Source of the DNA: Kalaharituber pfeilii
Lineage: Eukaryota > Ascomycota > Pezizomycetes > Pezizales > Pezizaceae
Reading direction: 5' to 3'
Assembly: GCA_015179045.1 (NCBI GenBank)
Contig: WHUZ01000015.1
Coordinates: 868,001 to 932,000 of the forward strand
Length of the DNA stretch: 64,000 nt
In this document: positions 1-12,785 of the stretch, in pieces
Layout: the number at the start of each line of letters is the position of its first letter
Position numbering within the stretch: the first letter of the stretch is position 1
Made by a program: the position numbers and the translations under genes
The notes under the pieces: generated by a model
Database searches by the model: none
Seen by the model: the letters and a program-made list of their open reading frames with translations, nothing else
Told to the model about the DNA's origin: nothing

Positions 1-3000
1 GTCGGGTGAGACGTTTTCCTGGGCTCGCGCAAGTTACCTCTCAGAATCCACCAACCATTATGCGTTCATACTTCGTGGAGTCCTCTAACCCTCGTCCGTC
101 CCACATGCATATGCCTCATTTGCCATATCTGGGGTAGTTTAAGAAAAATTATGCGTAAGGCAAAGATGGAAGTGTCCAGAAAAACAACGGCTCAGGTGAA
201 GCAAAACAAACTGCATACGTTTTCATACGACAATCAGCGTATACAGAATCATGGAGTCACAATCATTGACCCTGGTTATATGTTCATTTGCAGAAACGAA
301 ACAAATCCAGTCATATCACTACATCTTAGGATCTTCACTCTGCTTGGTTAGTTTTCGATACATCTATATCCAACTACATTTAACTTACCGTAAGTTTTCC
401 AATAATTCCATTGCCTTCAACGTGCATATGGAGCCTTGCAGTGTATCGTACGAGAGCCATGTGGTTTAAACTTGGTTTCTGGTGTGCCTAACCGCCTTGC
501 CAACATCGATCTTCGCCTATACTCCGCCTTGCTTTGATTTGCCTTGCCATTTTGTCTTTACCCAGGCTGATTTTCTCCCTGGCAATGTCGTGCAAGCTGA
601 ATGGAACAACCTCAATTTCATATGATGTGCTACGATCATCTCTCCTTAGATACACTTCTTTGGCCTTTCGTTCAAGATTTTCATGCCTTACCCTTGGTAT
701 CTACGTAGGTATTGTATAGCAAATGAAGTAGGGTAAGCAGATTTATGTTCAAAAATATACATCCAAGTTGATGGCAAAATTCCTCTCAATCGTGACCAAA
801 CTTGGCTTCCAGCTCCCAGCGGCCTGATAAACACTGACTCCCGATACTCAATGTTCTGAGTCATATCAATGGCAAGCCTACCTCCGCAAAGCACCAGAAG
901 GGTCGGCATGCGCAAAAAGGCTAATGCAGTTCTGGCAACGGGGATATCTAGATCATCCATGGCTGCGTGGTGGTGATATTGTGGGATAAGTATGTGAATG
1001 TGCTCTTATGCCGATGCGCTTCATTTAAGGGTAGGTAATATCAAGCTTGACCGCTGAAAAGTCGGAAACTCGAGTGAGAAATGCCAACCATAAGTCTAAC
1101 CATAAGTGAGCTTATCCTCCGAGGCTTTCTCCGGGTTTCCTCTGGAATACCTGAGCGAATAACTTTCGATATTCTGTATCAACTGGGACTCAAAGGAGCA
1201 TATTTAGTATCCCCAGAGGGATTGTTCACAAGATCAATACAAACCATGCTACATTCTGTGCTTTCTGATTCAATTTTGTGGAACTGAGTTCGTAGCAGCA
1301 GTTAGTTCCAAAATCAATGCCATCGTGTTTTCCATCAAGACGACTTTGTCACAATGTTTTCTAACGCCCTTATACCTGTAGCAGTAACTTCCATATATAC
1401 ATAACTCACCGGTTTATATTGTACGTTGCAAGCATATTTCAAAATTACCTTAAAGAGCTGGCCGATGAAGGTCAGAAACCATTCCATAATTCATCAAAAA
1501 CTCGAGAATATGCGAATGATATTCAAACTCAAACTTATAACATAGCACTAGACTCCTCTATCGCCTGATGTGTGCCAGTATGTAACTTTTTGTGTGTTGT
1601 GTCTTCTGTTGATAAGAGGGTAATAGTAAAACATGGCACTAATTTCCAACAACACTGCAAGGGCCAATAAGGAATGGATAGTCCGTCATACGCTCAGCTC
1701 TATCCCGACACATGAAACAGGAGCGGGATGCATGCGTATGAAGGAAGCCAGCTCTTAGCGGCAAGGTGACACGGGCGTGCGCGCATCCGTGTTTGCTTGC
1801 CAGTTTACGACAATGCTATCATAACCCGCAGCCTCGGGGAACTTGCACATTTCGGAATATCCTTCTATTTATAAACCTTGTTATTGACGTATGCTTAGCT
1901 TCATTATAACTTGTGCCACCGGTTTTTCGAGCGAGCATGTTACGCTTAGGTGACGTGAAAAGTCTGATTTAAAAATGTCTCAGGGTAATGTTCAGACATG
2001 ATGTCAACCATAGGAACGGGAGATCCATCACCGAGTCTCGAAGTGGTGGAAAGATTATGAAATTGCGTCCTCTCGCTGAGTGAGGACAAGTTGAGCTATT
2101 GTGTTGCCGCTCAAATTTGATCTTCGAATACAACAAACTCATTTATGTAATCTTATTGCAAACTATGTAGCTTCATGACCCGAGCTCCTATAGGTCTTCT
2201 TTCCGGGCGTGAATGAATCTTGGATTTAGTGATAGCTCTCATTACCAGAAGCTGCTAATGTGGCGTACATTGCTATGAAGCAAATTGGTTCAAGATACGC
2301 AATCTGAAACCGTGACTGAGAGAGATTCCACCGGCTTCATGTAGAGAGAAGCCATTAGATGGCGACAGAAGGGCCTATTAGAGACTAAGCAGTAAGTTTG
2401 GAAACAAAGACGACAGCTTCTCTCGACTTCCGGTCGATGCAGAATTGTATTTCTCGGCATACGAATAAGGGGGAAAAAGGGAAAAGGGTCTTCTCTCCGT
2501 AACTTCGTTCAGACTATGATCAGTATGAAGGTTGCTGGTAAACCGAAAGGTAGTAAAAAAAGTCTTTAAGAGGGACTTGCGCATATACGCATCTCAGCAG
2601 TACTTGAGCTATTGAGGGTAATCCAAACACACCTGATCCTCGCAAATGTGGATAGTCTTCTTCAACCAAACAATTCGGTGGAGCTTTGCGCTGTTATACA
2701 TGTCTTTTTTTGCAGTATCCTAAGTAATCAGAGGGAAAGTCCATTGGCAAATATATCCAAACGAGCAAGATACTCTATATAGGCATTCCACCGTTTGTAA
2801 TTGAGTCATTGCTCGAAGTATATGGGCAGCAGGGGTGTGTGGGTTGGGAAACCTCACTATTATTGTATGCTGGTTTCTCGCGGAAGTACAAGTATCTAAG
2901 GTTTATGAGCAGACATTTTCAGAATTTCTGCTTAATTGGTATAATAGAGAAGAGTGATGCTTTGTTGCGTTCAAAGCTTTCTCCTTACCCTCAATTTGTG

Positions 3001-4052
3001 AAACAGAGAAACTCTGCTATAAGATACCCGGGGAACGAATTATGCCGTGCCTACAGCGAAATGCAAGCCCCATTCAGCTGGCATGGAAAACCAGTTAGAT
3101 TGCAAGCTCAAGGATCTCTAGCATCGAAAGGAAATTTCTAAAGATAAACACTTATTCCCAGTTCAGCGAGTAGGCGATTTCATGTATTAACGTTGAATAC
3201 CTCTGGTGGGTGTGAATATTAACTTCCATTCTGATATTGAGAGGTAAGTAAGAATGTTATGATAACAGTTGTGGGGCTATACATGAGTGAAATTCTCGTG
3301 ATCCGTTTCTTAAACAGAAAACAAAACAAATTGAAAGGCATGGCTAGAAGCAGGTACTTCATTTCCCTCAAGCAGCGATCATTTCCTTCACCTGCCATGA
3401 AGTAAAGCAGTTAATACGAGGGAAAGCCGGGGATATGAAGCTGGATTTTTGGGAAAGCAACTGAATATCCATAAACTGATTGAACTCAAAATGACGGTCA
3501 TCCCATGTAGTCGTTTCTATATTACAAGTGGTTAGAACTGGCTCGCGAAAATTCTGGGACGATGTTACTATGCATCCCGAGGAACGAGTGACCTAGGTAG
3601 CGCGGCTGCCTATATCGTTGAATCTTTCTTAATATACAGCTTCAAAGAGGAGTGCGGCAGGAAGAAATCAACGAGGGCTTGCTAACAAGCAGCGGCAGCG
3701 TATTACTTGGAAATGACGTTTCCATGGACCCCCATCACTTTACAGAAGCACTTTGATGTAGGCGCCAAGCTGCGTTCACGAGTGGAGCTTACAGATGTCT
3801 GGATGAGAATTACTAGAACGGGAGCTATGTTCAGGAATGCCCGGGGTGTGCATGTACGGGCTTCGTGACAACTTCGCGTGGCACCCACGGCTTTGCTTTG
3901 GATCCGTGCTTCGACAGGATGAAAAATGACTCCATTTGCCATGTAAATTGAACGTAATATCAAGGTGTGATGTATAACAAGTCCCTGATGACTCTAGCAG
4001 GCACTGCAAGTAGTTCCACAATAGCCTCCGGTATTCTCATCAACGTCGGAGT
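1..4052. other. Intergenic, no gene recognised
   Basis: About 4 kb without a convincing coding region. Open frames are short (at most about 110 codons), of unremarkable composition, and lack recognisable motifs or matched splice sites. No terminal inverted repeats, tRNA-like folds or long tandem repeats were seen. Base composition is ordinary for the window. Confidence 0.6.
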
Positions 4053-4900
4053 TCATCCGCTATACGCGCCTTTTAGAATTCCTTCCAACATTAAGACTCC
4101 AGCCTTAACTCCATCTACAACCCTCAAGCCCCCTTCTGGATATCCAGCATCGCGACTAGCCTCTTTCACAATCTCCTCAAGGCCGACCATCCCTGCGCAA
4201 CCCAAACAAATTGCAGTTACCTTTCCTCCCTCATCATCCAACGTCAACAGTTTCTTTACTGCATCCTTCATTTTTCCTTGTACTTCCTCCTTTGGCAGCG
4301 TATGTAGTTCGACAGCTTTGACGCCTGTACTTGCAACACCCGCAAACCGACCCATGCCTCCCTTAATTCCCAAAAATCTTCCAACACCTGCGGTTAGAAG
4401 CTCTTCCCACGCCTTACCAGTTGTAACAATTCCCCATCGAGGTGGCTTTGAAGAATCGGCATTGATTATAGTGCTATCAATCAATGTAAACGCATGCAAT
4501 ATGCTGGACTCGAAAATCCCCAACACGAACTTTTTGATAGGAACTCCAGAGGACCGACGAGAAATCTCGGCTCGCAGTTGTGGAACAAGAGGGTGTTCGC
4601 TATAGCAGGAGATCAGGAAGCCGTCGAATTCTTCTAACCGCTTGATGAGAAGCGGAAGACATGCCTTCGCCGACTGATCAGAAGTCTCAGGGTCGTTGAT
4701 AGAAGGTGGAGCTACACTGGGCCCAGTAAAGTACTCCACCGTTACCTGAAAAGGCGAGCCAATAAATCAACAAGATTTTCAGCAATGTCAGAAAACAAAA
4801 CGCATACATTGTGAAGGTTTAGAGAAGCTATTAACGGTTTAAGGGCTTCGGTCATTGCGGCCGTAGAATTGGGGTTTACAATCAAAATCTTGAAGGCCAT
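4053..4900 (-). CDS. Asp/Glu/hydantoin racemase family protein (Dcg1-like)
   Basis: Two exons (4900-4808 and 4745-4053) joined across a 62-nt intron with a gtatgc donor and cag acceptor. The product is 261 residues, the usual family size. The N-terminus MAFKILIVNPNS is the conserved start of the hydantoin racemase fold, and exon 2 opens with the family block VEYFTGPSVAPPSIND. The two active-site cysteines expected of a cofactor-independent racemase are at about residue 78 (LISCYSE) and residue 214 (LGCAGM). The yeast relative DCG1 sits with the allantoin (DAL) genes under nitrogen control, so a cytosolic role in hydantoin, allantoin-like or amino-acid racemisation is likely. The substrate cannot be read from sequence. 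An NCS1 permease lies 4.7 kb away in the opposite orientation. Confidence 0.92.
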
Positions 4901-7834
4901 GTTGCGTGGTGAACTATGCATGAACTCAGGGATATGTATGCTCCAGCGCTGAAGGTTTAGTGTCGTCAATTGCAAAAGAAATTCAAGTAAGTAATATGGG
5001 ATGGTATTCCTCTTGGATTCGCAGTATTGGGCATCATTGGCAGCGTTGCAGCTTTGATGAGGGGTTATTAATTCAAGATCAGGTGTAGTAGTTTCATGCA
5101 ATTCCAGATGATGTACCGCGGGGTAGAGTCTATGGGTTCGGGGTTGGAAGTGACGCACAAATTCTCTAGTCCAGATTTGGGTTTTGGGTGGGTTGGAGGA
5201 TCGGCTGAGCCGCACGTGAGGCTCGGTCAATTGGGTTGAGTTCTTGTATTGGTCTGGTGCAATTGGTATATCACTAGATTCATTTCTGACATTATCGCTA
5301 ATTCGAACTGAAGCAAAAACATAAATCAGACCGCTTTAACAAAAGGAAAATACAATGAAGGAAAGGAAATGAAGCGAGACTCCATTACTGTGAACATCCA
5401 CCAGAAACGGAATAGATGGAATGGGGCTGCTGCATCCCTCAATCGATCATTCGGCTTCACTCTAACGACCTTCAGATGGTGGGGTGTATGAGGCTTCAAC
5501 TTGAACTATCGTTCGTCTAACCAGACTATCGTTCGTCATCTTTCATGTGATACCTGATGGGCTAGACCGCTAGAACGACTAATACAGTTAGCCATAAGAA
5601 ACCCGAAAAGCTTCTGGGAACGAGAGGCATGGAAGAAGTACCTTATAGTTCTGTAGCTACTTGAAGCAGGTGAACCCACAAAACCTGAACCTGAAGGTGG
5701 GTCTAACACCATGCTTTGTTGCGGTGATGCCGACTCCAACGCGTCTGCGAGGATCAGATTGCTTGGTATAAACGAAAGGCATCTTAATGCTTGCTCTTTG
5801 TACTCTACAAAGGTGTATTGTTATTGTTTGCTTCTGAGTTGACGTGACGATAGATAGGTTAAAGTTTGACCGGGCGGCAATGAGCGGGGGTCTGGGGAGA
5901 AGCTGAGAGATAGGTACTTACGGGAGTATTCTTCCACTATCTGCCTAGCTTGGTAGCACGCTGGGTAAGGGGCTGCTATCTTCGTTCGGAGCTGCGGGTA
6001 TACTTCGCGGTGAGTAGTGATATGTGCGTGATTGATAAGGTTGTTTTAAATTGGTGCAATGGAGAAAACTTAAATACCCTTGGGGGAAATGCGAAGTTCC
6101 ATGTGAATATATATGTAAGTATTTTAAACTGCGGCTAGGTATTCCAGGGTCCATATGATACCGTCGTAATCAAGCAGCACCACCTGTGGCAGTATACACG
6201 CACTTAACTTGAAGCATCGTAGGAAAAGCTCAGCTTCGCCATGCAAATCCATAACCCCTGTGTCAAGCCAACATTGGACCTACAAGCTTGTGGCCTTCAA
6301 TTTGTTGGACAACTATCACTAGTTGAGCAAGCTAGGGTATGGAAATTGGTTGACTATGAATAGTCTTAGACTCTGAAGCACCAGTGCTGCGTGAAGGGCG
6401 TTGGTGAAGAGACTGTGGCTGTGCAGCAAACTTGACCACTTAGTAATCCTACCGTCCACGTTTGATGCGCGGGCTTGGCGTATGTTGTATCATATGTACT
6501 TCTCACATAAGGCCGAAGAAAAAGCTTTTCCCTTTAACTTCACCACACCTTTTCAACCACATCTCTCAACAACGCCAACTTCCAGATGCCTTCCGCCAGT
6601 GTCCAGACTAAACCTGCCTATTGGCAGTATTGTCAAATCCGCCTTTCGGCGGATATACTGTTGTACACTTCCGTCAGGTACTATACCCCTCTCCCCATTC
6701 ACCATCCTTCAGTGCCCCTTCCATGCATGTCTCTTTGGGGGGAAAAGAAAAAAATTATGATGATTACACCATAAAGCATAGTTCACCTGAGGGAGCTACT
6801 ACTCCTGCTGAACGACAACAGTTACCATCGTCTTTCGCTCCTATCTGATACCCTATTTTTTCGCACCTATTAGTGGCTTAGAAAATCGCTTTACATTCTC
6901 AAGGCTTGATTGAGTGGTAGGCTAATATTGGGTTATCTTAGATTAGAGGAAGATACCCAGGACACGTAGGAAAGTTCTAGGCGATTTACTGTATTATACG
7001 TTAGATTAATGAGCAATGAAATAATTCATTTACACAAGTCCATAAGGTTTTGGCGGGATTGATATTCAAGGAGCTCGTCCTTGCTTCCAAATTTATTGCC
7101 TTTGCGTTTCTTCCAAACACAAGAGGAAGAAACGGGGTGAGAACACCTTCGGCTGCCAACTTATAGCTAACGTTGAAGTATAAAACTTTACCCTGTGTTA
7201 TGGCCGTTTTTATTGCTGGACTGCCTTCGATTTTTTCTGGAGTGAATAATAGAAATACTATGCTGCTTGAAAAGGTTCACAGTTATGGGGCCAGCGGCGG
7301 GGTTTTCTTGGTAACCGACAGTTGTCATCTCTTCCCACTACTACTTTGTTGTCATGCGCGTTCATGTCCTCGTGGTCGATGTATTCCCTGTCCTATCTCG
7401 GGCCATATGATACCTGCTGGGTTTTTCGTCTGGGTCGATATCATCCAACCCCGCAAACGTCGTGGATAAGTCGTCCAGTTGCGCTACCCTCGCAGTAAAT
7501 AAGCCTACCACCTTTCTGGCTTCGGAGGGATGGCATGTATGCACAACGAAGCTATCATCAATCCTTGACGGGAGCAATGAGTATAACAGCATGTTCGGGA
7601 TTTGAATACGGCGATTTAGCTGCCGATTTTAAAGGTTTCTTGTATTTTTTTCTGGACTTGGCTTGTTCCATAATTTTTGGAACGAGAAACGCGGGATGAT
7701 GGAGGCCAAGCCTGGCAACGGCTTTCAAGCTGCACGCTACATCAAGAAAGTTAGATATTTATCTGTATGATATGGTTGACTCGATAAGATCGAGTAATGC
7801 GAAAACCTTCGTATCTTGGTCGGATAAGCCGTAC

Positions 7835-7852
7835 TATGATACGCGTATCATA
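7835..7852. repeat. Perfect 18-bp palindrome
   Basis: TATGATACG is followed directly by its reverse complement CGTATCATA, with no spacer. It lies in intergenic DNA about 1.8 kb upstream of the NCS1 permease. It could be a dimeric factor site or chance. No second copy was seen. Confidence 0.6.
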
Positions 7853-8033
7853 CTGTAAGGGTGGGGGCCTCATGCGACGAGCCAAGATGCCCCACTGCCG
7901 TCAAGCGCATTTGAACTGAGCGTGGCGTGGCCCCGTTAGGCGGGGGGGGGATGGAGGGATTCGGGCGGCCTCGGAGCGGGGGCAGCTCTTTGGCGGCCTG
8001 TAGATAAGTGCTTCTGAGTTTAATTCTACGGCG

Positions 8034-8059
8034 TAGTCTCGTAACCAGACGCTGACTAT
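8034..8059 (+). repeat. Dispersed 26-nt repeat, copy 1
   Basis: This stretch starts TAGTCTCGTAACCAGAC and is an exact reverse complement of 62957-62982. Shorter matches to its TAGTCTCGTAA core occur near 14165, 39150 and 59874. Possibly a remnant of short element ends. Confidence 0.6.
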
Positions 8060-9639
8060 CTACGGCGCACTTACGGGTTGAGGGGGGATAGCATGTTTGC
8101 TCAAGATACTGCAGAAGTCAGCGGTAACTGGCCGCTGCGGTGTCCTCGAGATGATCACGACGCGCAAATGAACGCCCTGTAACGTAAGCTTAGGCGCTGT
8201 CTCGCTTTTGTGGGCGTCAGGCTAGGGGCACGAGACTCCGTTGCGCACGTGCGCAGACAGCGCGCAAGAGCAGCCTGATGTGATGCATGTCAGCGAAGCA
8301 CAGGGGCAGCCTGCCCGGCCCCGTTGACAGCACAGCGGAAGGCGAGAGCGACGGGCCAGAGCAGAAGGAATCCTAAACGAAGCCCAACTGAGCCGATCGT
8401 GTCTCTCCCGCCGAATTCGGAGGAGAAGCAACACGCCGGCTTTGGCTTTCCGCTTCTGCACCGTTTGTATGCGCCCGTTCAGCTTGCTTCAGCCCGTCAG
8501 ACTGTCAGCCTGTTGATCTCGTCACTCCCAGTCTCCCTCCCGCAAGTTCTCTACCGCCCACTGGTCCGAGCCGCCACTCAGGTCTTCGTCATGCGCAGTC
8601 CATGGCTCCCGATGTATGGTGGATCTGCCGTCAAAGATCTCCTCACACACACCTCAGCAAAAAAGATAAGCAATGCTCTTGCCTTGAACGGCTAGAGATA
8701 AGGAAGGAACATCAGAATGCTTGGGTTTAGGGCAAAAGGCGTGGCCCTATCAGTACCGTTCATCTGACTCGGCAACCGCACTAGAAGCTTGTGTGTGGTG
8801 AACATCGAGGTTCTAGGGACTCTCCTCGATCTGTTTCTCAATCCTGGGCGGGTGGAGAAAAGAAATAAGCACTTTCAAAGTTGTTCATAAAGGGGCCAGA
8901 TGAACGGAAAGTACGAAGGTCTCAAACTCGACTCTATACACCCCGATCACGGTATTTTACCGTAAGGTCAGAGCTCAACTTCTTCCAGCTCAGGATAGCT
9001 TGTTTATTCTCCAGTGTGCTGAGCAAGGGGAAAAGGAAAATACTAACATCGTGAGGCTACATTCATACGGATAAGTGGAAGGCCAAAAGGATTGGGTAGT
9101 AGAGTAGGTGAACGTTTGTTCCCAATCATCTTTATGATACCTCTGCAACATTCAGGGCCTCGGTAGGGGTGGGGTGGTGGCATTTGTGCCAGCAACCAGA
9201 TAATGAACGTTATGTCAATAACTTAAGTGAGAAGGGGATTGACTGGGGCTATCACCATCCTTGTTCGAGGTCCAGTATCCATGCTGACGCCTGTATATAC
9301 ACTATGCTAGGTTGCAGCTCTCCAAGTTATCAGGAATATTTTGCATTCGGGGACAAGTGTGGTGATTGACCGCCGACCTATATTGCCGCCATTTTGGGAG
9401 CATAGATATAAACCAAAGGATCGTCCGCGTTCAAACCCATGATCTACGGGTCTTCAGTGTCTTCATCCTCTTCTTGTCAAGTTGGTCTTCCCCCAGCTGC
9501 GGAGGAAAGGCGTCCGCTTCTATACGAGAACGAAAGCTTTCGAGGGCCCAAAGAACCTCCCCAGGCCGAGTCTGGAACCTTAAATACACCAAATATTCAA
9601 CCAATTCCTTTGGAGCGACACTACGAGCGGCAAGGCAAA

Positions 9640-11856
9640 ATGGAGAAGTTTTTTGTAATTCTGAAGAAGTTGGAGACGGAGCACGAGCCGGGGCTCTCGA
9701 ATGCGCAGTTAATGTTAATCAACCATGATTTGAAACCTGGTATGGGCGTTTTCTATTTTCCCATTTTGCAGCATACAAAACTGCATCCATTACCTATATT
9801 GCGGACTATTCGAGGAAAACCATTGCTCTGCAACCAGATTGGCATCGCTCTTCTGAAGAGTGTTTACATTCCGGCGCCGCTGAAGGTTCCTATCACTCTT
9901 GAGTGTCGCGTGGGCCCCGAATAAGTTGCCGTTTTCTTCGCCGCTGCCTTACAGGGATCTTACCATCAACGGATATTTGACATGGGTCGTACTGATATGT
10001 CATTTTCATTGCAGTCGAGCCAGCTAGGCGAACATGGGGGTCATGGAATTTTGTGGGATTCTGGATTGCAGATTCATTCAACATTGTAGGATTGAGATCA
10101 CTGAACTTTTTGGAAAAATGGGTTAACGAGGCTATTTAGAATACATGGATGATTTCGTCATCCATGATAGTTGCTGGATTATCGTGGTGGCAATCTTGGC
10201 TATGGTAGGAATTCTGGATACGCCAACTGGAGTTTACAACTGATATGTTTCATAGTGTTTGGATTGGTTATTTCATCGCTGGTTGTTTTATTTGCTTAAC
10301 TGGAAGGATTGGCGCGGTTTATCATATTGGTTTCCCTGTAGTTGCCCGAAGCAGTTTTGGAATATGGGGCAATCTGTGGCCTGTGTTCAACCGGGCAGGA
10401 ATGGTAGGAATACCGACACCAGTTATCATTGACATTCGGCTGACTCTGGCTAATCGTTTAGGCTTGTATTTGGTACGGTGTGCAATCATGGATTGGCGGT
10501 TCTTGCGTATACTTGATGATCAGGTCTATCTGGCCATCATATGATCGGCTACCGAACAGCATGCCAGAATCCTCTGGCACCACTACCAGGGATTATTTGT
10601 CATTCTTCCTCTTTTGGTTCCTCTCTCTTCCAGCAATTTGGTTCCCCGTTCACCAGATTCGACATCTCTTTACAGTCAAGTCTTATGTTGTTCCTATCGC
10701 TGGGTTTGCATTCTTCGGGTGGTCCATTTATAGGGCAGGAGGATTGGGGCCAATTGTGAGGCAAAAGCACACTGCAGAGGGAAGTGACTTGGCCTGGGCA
10801 TTTATCAATGGAATCATGAGCTCAATTGCGAACTTTGCGACGTTGATTGTTAATGGTAAGTTTTGTTAAGCTCCATTTCATGATTGAGACGAATGAGGAT
10901 CCAACAGTCAACATTAGATCCTGATTTCTCTCGTTTTGCAATCAAGCCACATGATGCTCTCTGGTCACAGCTCATTACCATTCCTACTGGCTTTGCCTTC
11001 ACCTCGTTCATCGGCATCATCGTCTCCTCTTCCTCTTCAGTAATTTACAAGGAGCCGATCTGGCATCCCCTGGAACTTCTTGGAAAGTTCCTGGATACTG
11101 GTGAATCCGGGAACAGGGCGGGTGTTTTCTTCATTGCCCTGGCTTTTGCCCTTGCACAACTGGGAACCAACATTGCCGCCAACTCTATCAGTGCAGGAAC
11201 TGACATGACTGCGTTATTGCCACGGTTTATGTAAGGGCTCTCTGGTATTGTTGATGGCGCCGAAATTGACTAGTTTCCCTAGTAATATTCGCCGTGGTGG
11301 ATACATTTGTGCCTCTATCGGTCTTGCCATGTGTCCATGGAACCTGCTTGAGTCTTCCAACAAATTTGTCCTCTACCTCTCATCCTACTCCGTCTTCCTT
11401 TCCTCCATTGCAGGCGTTATCATCTCAGATTACTACTTTGTCCGCCACGGATACCTCGATATCAAGGCGCTATATTCCGCCCGCAAGAGTGGACCATACT
11501 TCTATACTTATGGTATCCATTGGCGTGGTTACGTTGCGTACATCTGTGGCATCTTGATTAATGTTATCGGATTTGTTGGAGAGATCGGTACGGCAACCGT
11601 TCCAATTGGTGCAACATACCTTTATAGGGTCAACTTTTTCGGAGGATTTATTGTGTCTTCTGGTATATACTGGCTGTTGTGCAAGTACTTCCCAGTTCCG
11701 GCAGTGCCAGACCAGTGGACCGAAGTCGGCGAGGATATAACAGAAGTAACGCTAGCGGAAGACGTCAGTGAACAAAGTAGCACTCCAGGCGATAGCCCCG
11801 ACCTAGAAGGTGGAATAAAAAGGGGGGACAAGATGGCTCTTGGGCAGGTTTGGTAG
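9640..11856 (+). CDS. NCS1 family permease (uracil/allantoin/hydantoin type)
   Basis: Seven exons: 9640-9739, 10015-10085, 10140-10204, 10256-10403, 10462-10855, 10918-11230, 11283-11856. All junctions keep frame and give 554 residues, typical for this 12-TM plasma-membrane symporter family. Family blocks appear in order across exons: [113 protein letters not shown] and [15 protein letters not shown]. The frame stays open upstream to 9439. I chose the ATG at 9640 because [12 protein letters not shown] resembles family N-termini, but an extended start at 9439 is possible. Five introns are 51-62 nt, while intron 1 is 275 nt. Substrate (uracil, allantoin, uridine, hydantoin) cannot be fixed from sequence. 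No inactivating change seen. Confidence 0.95.
9740..10014 (+). other. Long first intron of the NCS1 permease
   Basis: A 275-nt intron with donor gtatgg and acceptor ttgcag, inferred because the family motif is continuous only if DLKP joins VEPARRTWG. It is four to five times longer than the gene's other introns. The unspliced frame remains open to a stop at about 9922, so retention would give a truncated protein. Confidence 0.8.
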
Positions 11857-12302
11857 ATGGAGAAGACGCAGATGTTTTCTTGCAGTTCATTATCCCCTAA
11901 TTCTAGTGTTTATGGGTGTTTTCTTGTTCTTATTTGGATTTGGGGCCTTTGGCTTGTTTGCGAATATTGATGGGTTTTTTGCTGGGACGCCTCTGCATTT
12001 TCACAGAGCCTAGAATGGGTTATGATATAATATACATATCATTTTCAACTCCATCTTCATCATTCTCGGTATTCAACTGCTATCTAGAATACAATTAATT
12101 TGGCGTCTTTCCAGCCATTCTCCAAGTTCGCAGGTTTCATTCGTAGTTTGAGTACCAAATGTGGTTATCGCATAATTGTCCGATTGCCTAGCCTAGTTTA
12201 GCTTGAAGCTAAATCAGTTCACTCCTGGTATGATACTCGCACTTGGGCTACCGCGCTAGTCCTTCAGTCAACCCATGACCTTTCAGGCACCGGAATGATG
12301 TA

Positions 12303-12783
12303 CAGTTACACCTTGCTATACGGGACGACCGAAATCCAACACTTTCTGTCCGGTTTAACCTAGCGCCCGGTATAACAAATTTTGCAGGGGTGCCTGCCAG
12401 GAGGGTAAAGAACTTAGTAAGCCAATTGAGAGATACAATATGCCTGGAGACTGGTATTCCAGCGGGGTATTCTCTTCTCAATCTCCAAAGATATTACAGA
12501 ACTTTGAACATTGAATTCAAGATATTGAGAATACTTCAATAATACCACTATAACACACAGAAGGTACAAAAGAAGTTTCATGGTTGAGGCCTTCATCTGG
12601 TTCAGCTAGTTAGTTTATATGTAATTTGAATTTAAAAGTCTATAGTTTTGTTGTCTGGTCCAGTTTAACTGGGTGTCCGGTATAGCTAATTTTTTTGTAT
12701 GTAAATTGTAAAAACCGTCAAGGGTCGTCCGGTATAGCAAGGTTTCCGGTTTAACGAGGTCCGGTATAGCTAGGTAAAAACTG
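12303..12783. mobile_element. Non-autonomous TA-flanked element (mariner/pogo-type MITE)
   Basis: A 481-bp element flanked by TA (12301-12302 and 12784-12785). The ends are imperfect inverted repeats: CAGTTACACCTTGCTATAC on the left and, reverse-complemented, CAGTTTTTACCTAGCTATAC on the right. Just inside the right end three copies of an ACCTNGCTATACCGG-like motif repeat at 15- and 17-nt spacing. The left end carries degenerate versions. The short internal frames do not resemble a transposase. CAG ends with TA target duplication point to the Tc1/mariner-pogo superfamily. Confidence 0.85.
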
Positions 12784-12785
12784 TA

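Larger units (their letters stand above)
4901..9639. other. Intergenic between racemase and permease
   Basis: Holds the racemase promoter side (about 4901-5400) and a GC-rich block (about 7900-8600). A perfect 18-bp palindrome lies at 7835-7852 and one copy of a dispersed 26-nt motif at 8034-8059. A 123-codon open frame at 8324-8695 lies in the GC-rich block and looks spurious. No other gene recognised. Confidence 0.5.

Noticed and set aside
4742..5230. 162-codon open frame as a separate gene upstream of the racemase
   Set aside because: Only its last in-frame portion (MAFKILIVNPNS onward) matters. It is racemase exon 1 read into the intron.
8324..8695. 123-codon open frame, plus strand
   Set aside because: Same reason: GC-rich context, overlapping frames on both strands and no recognisable segment.
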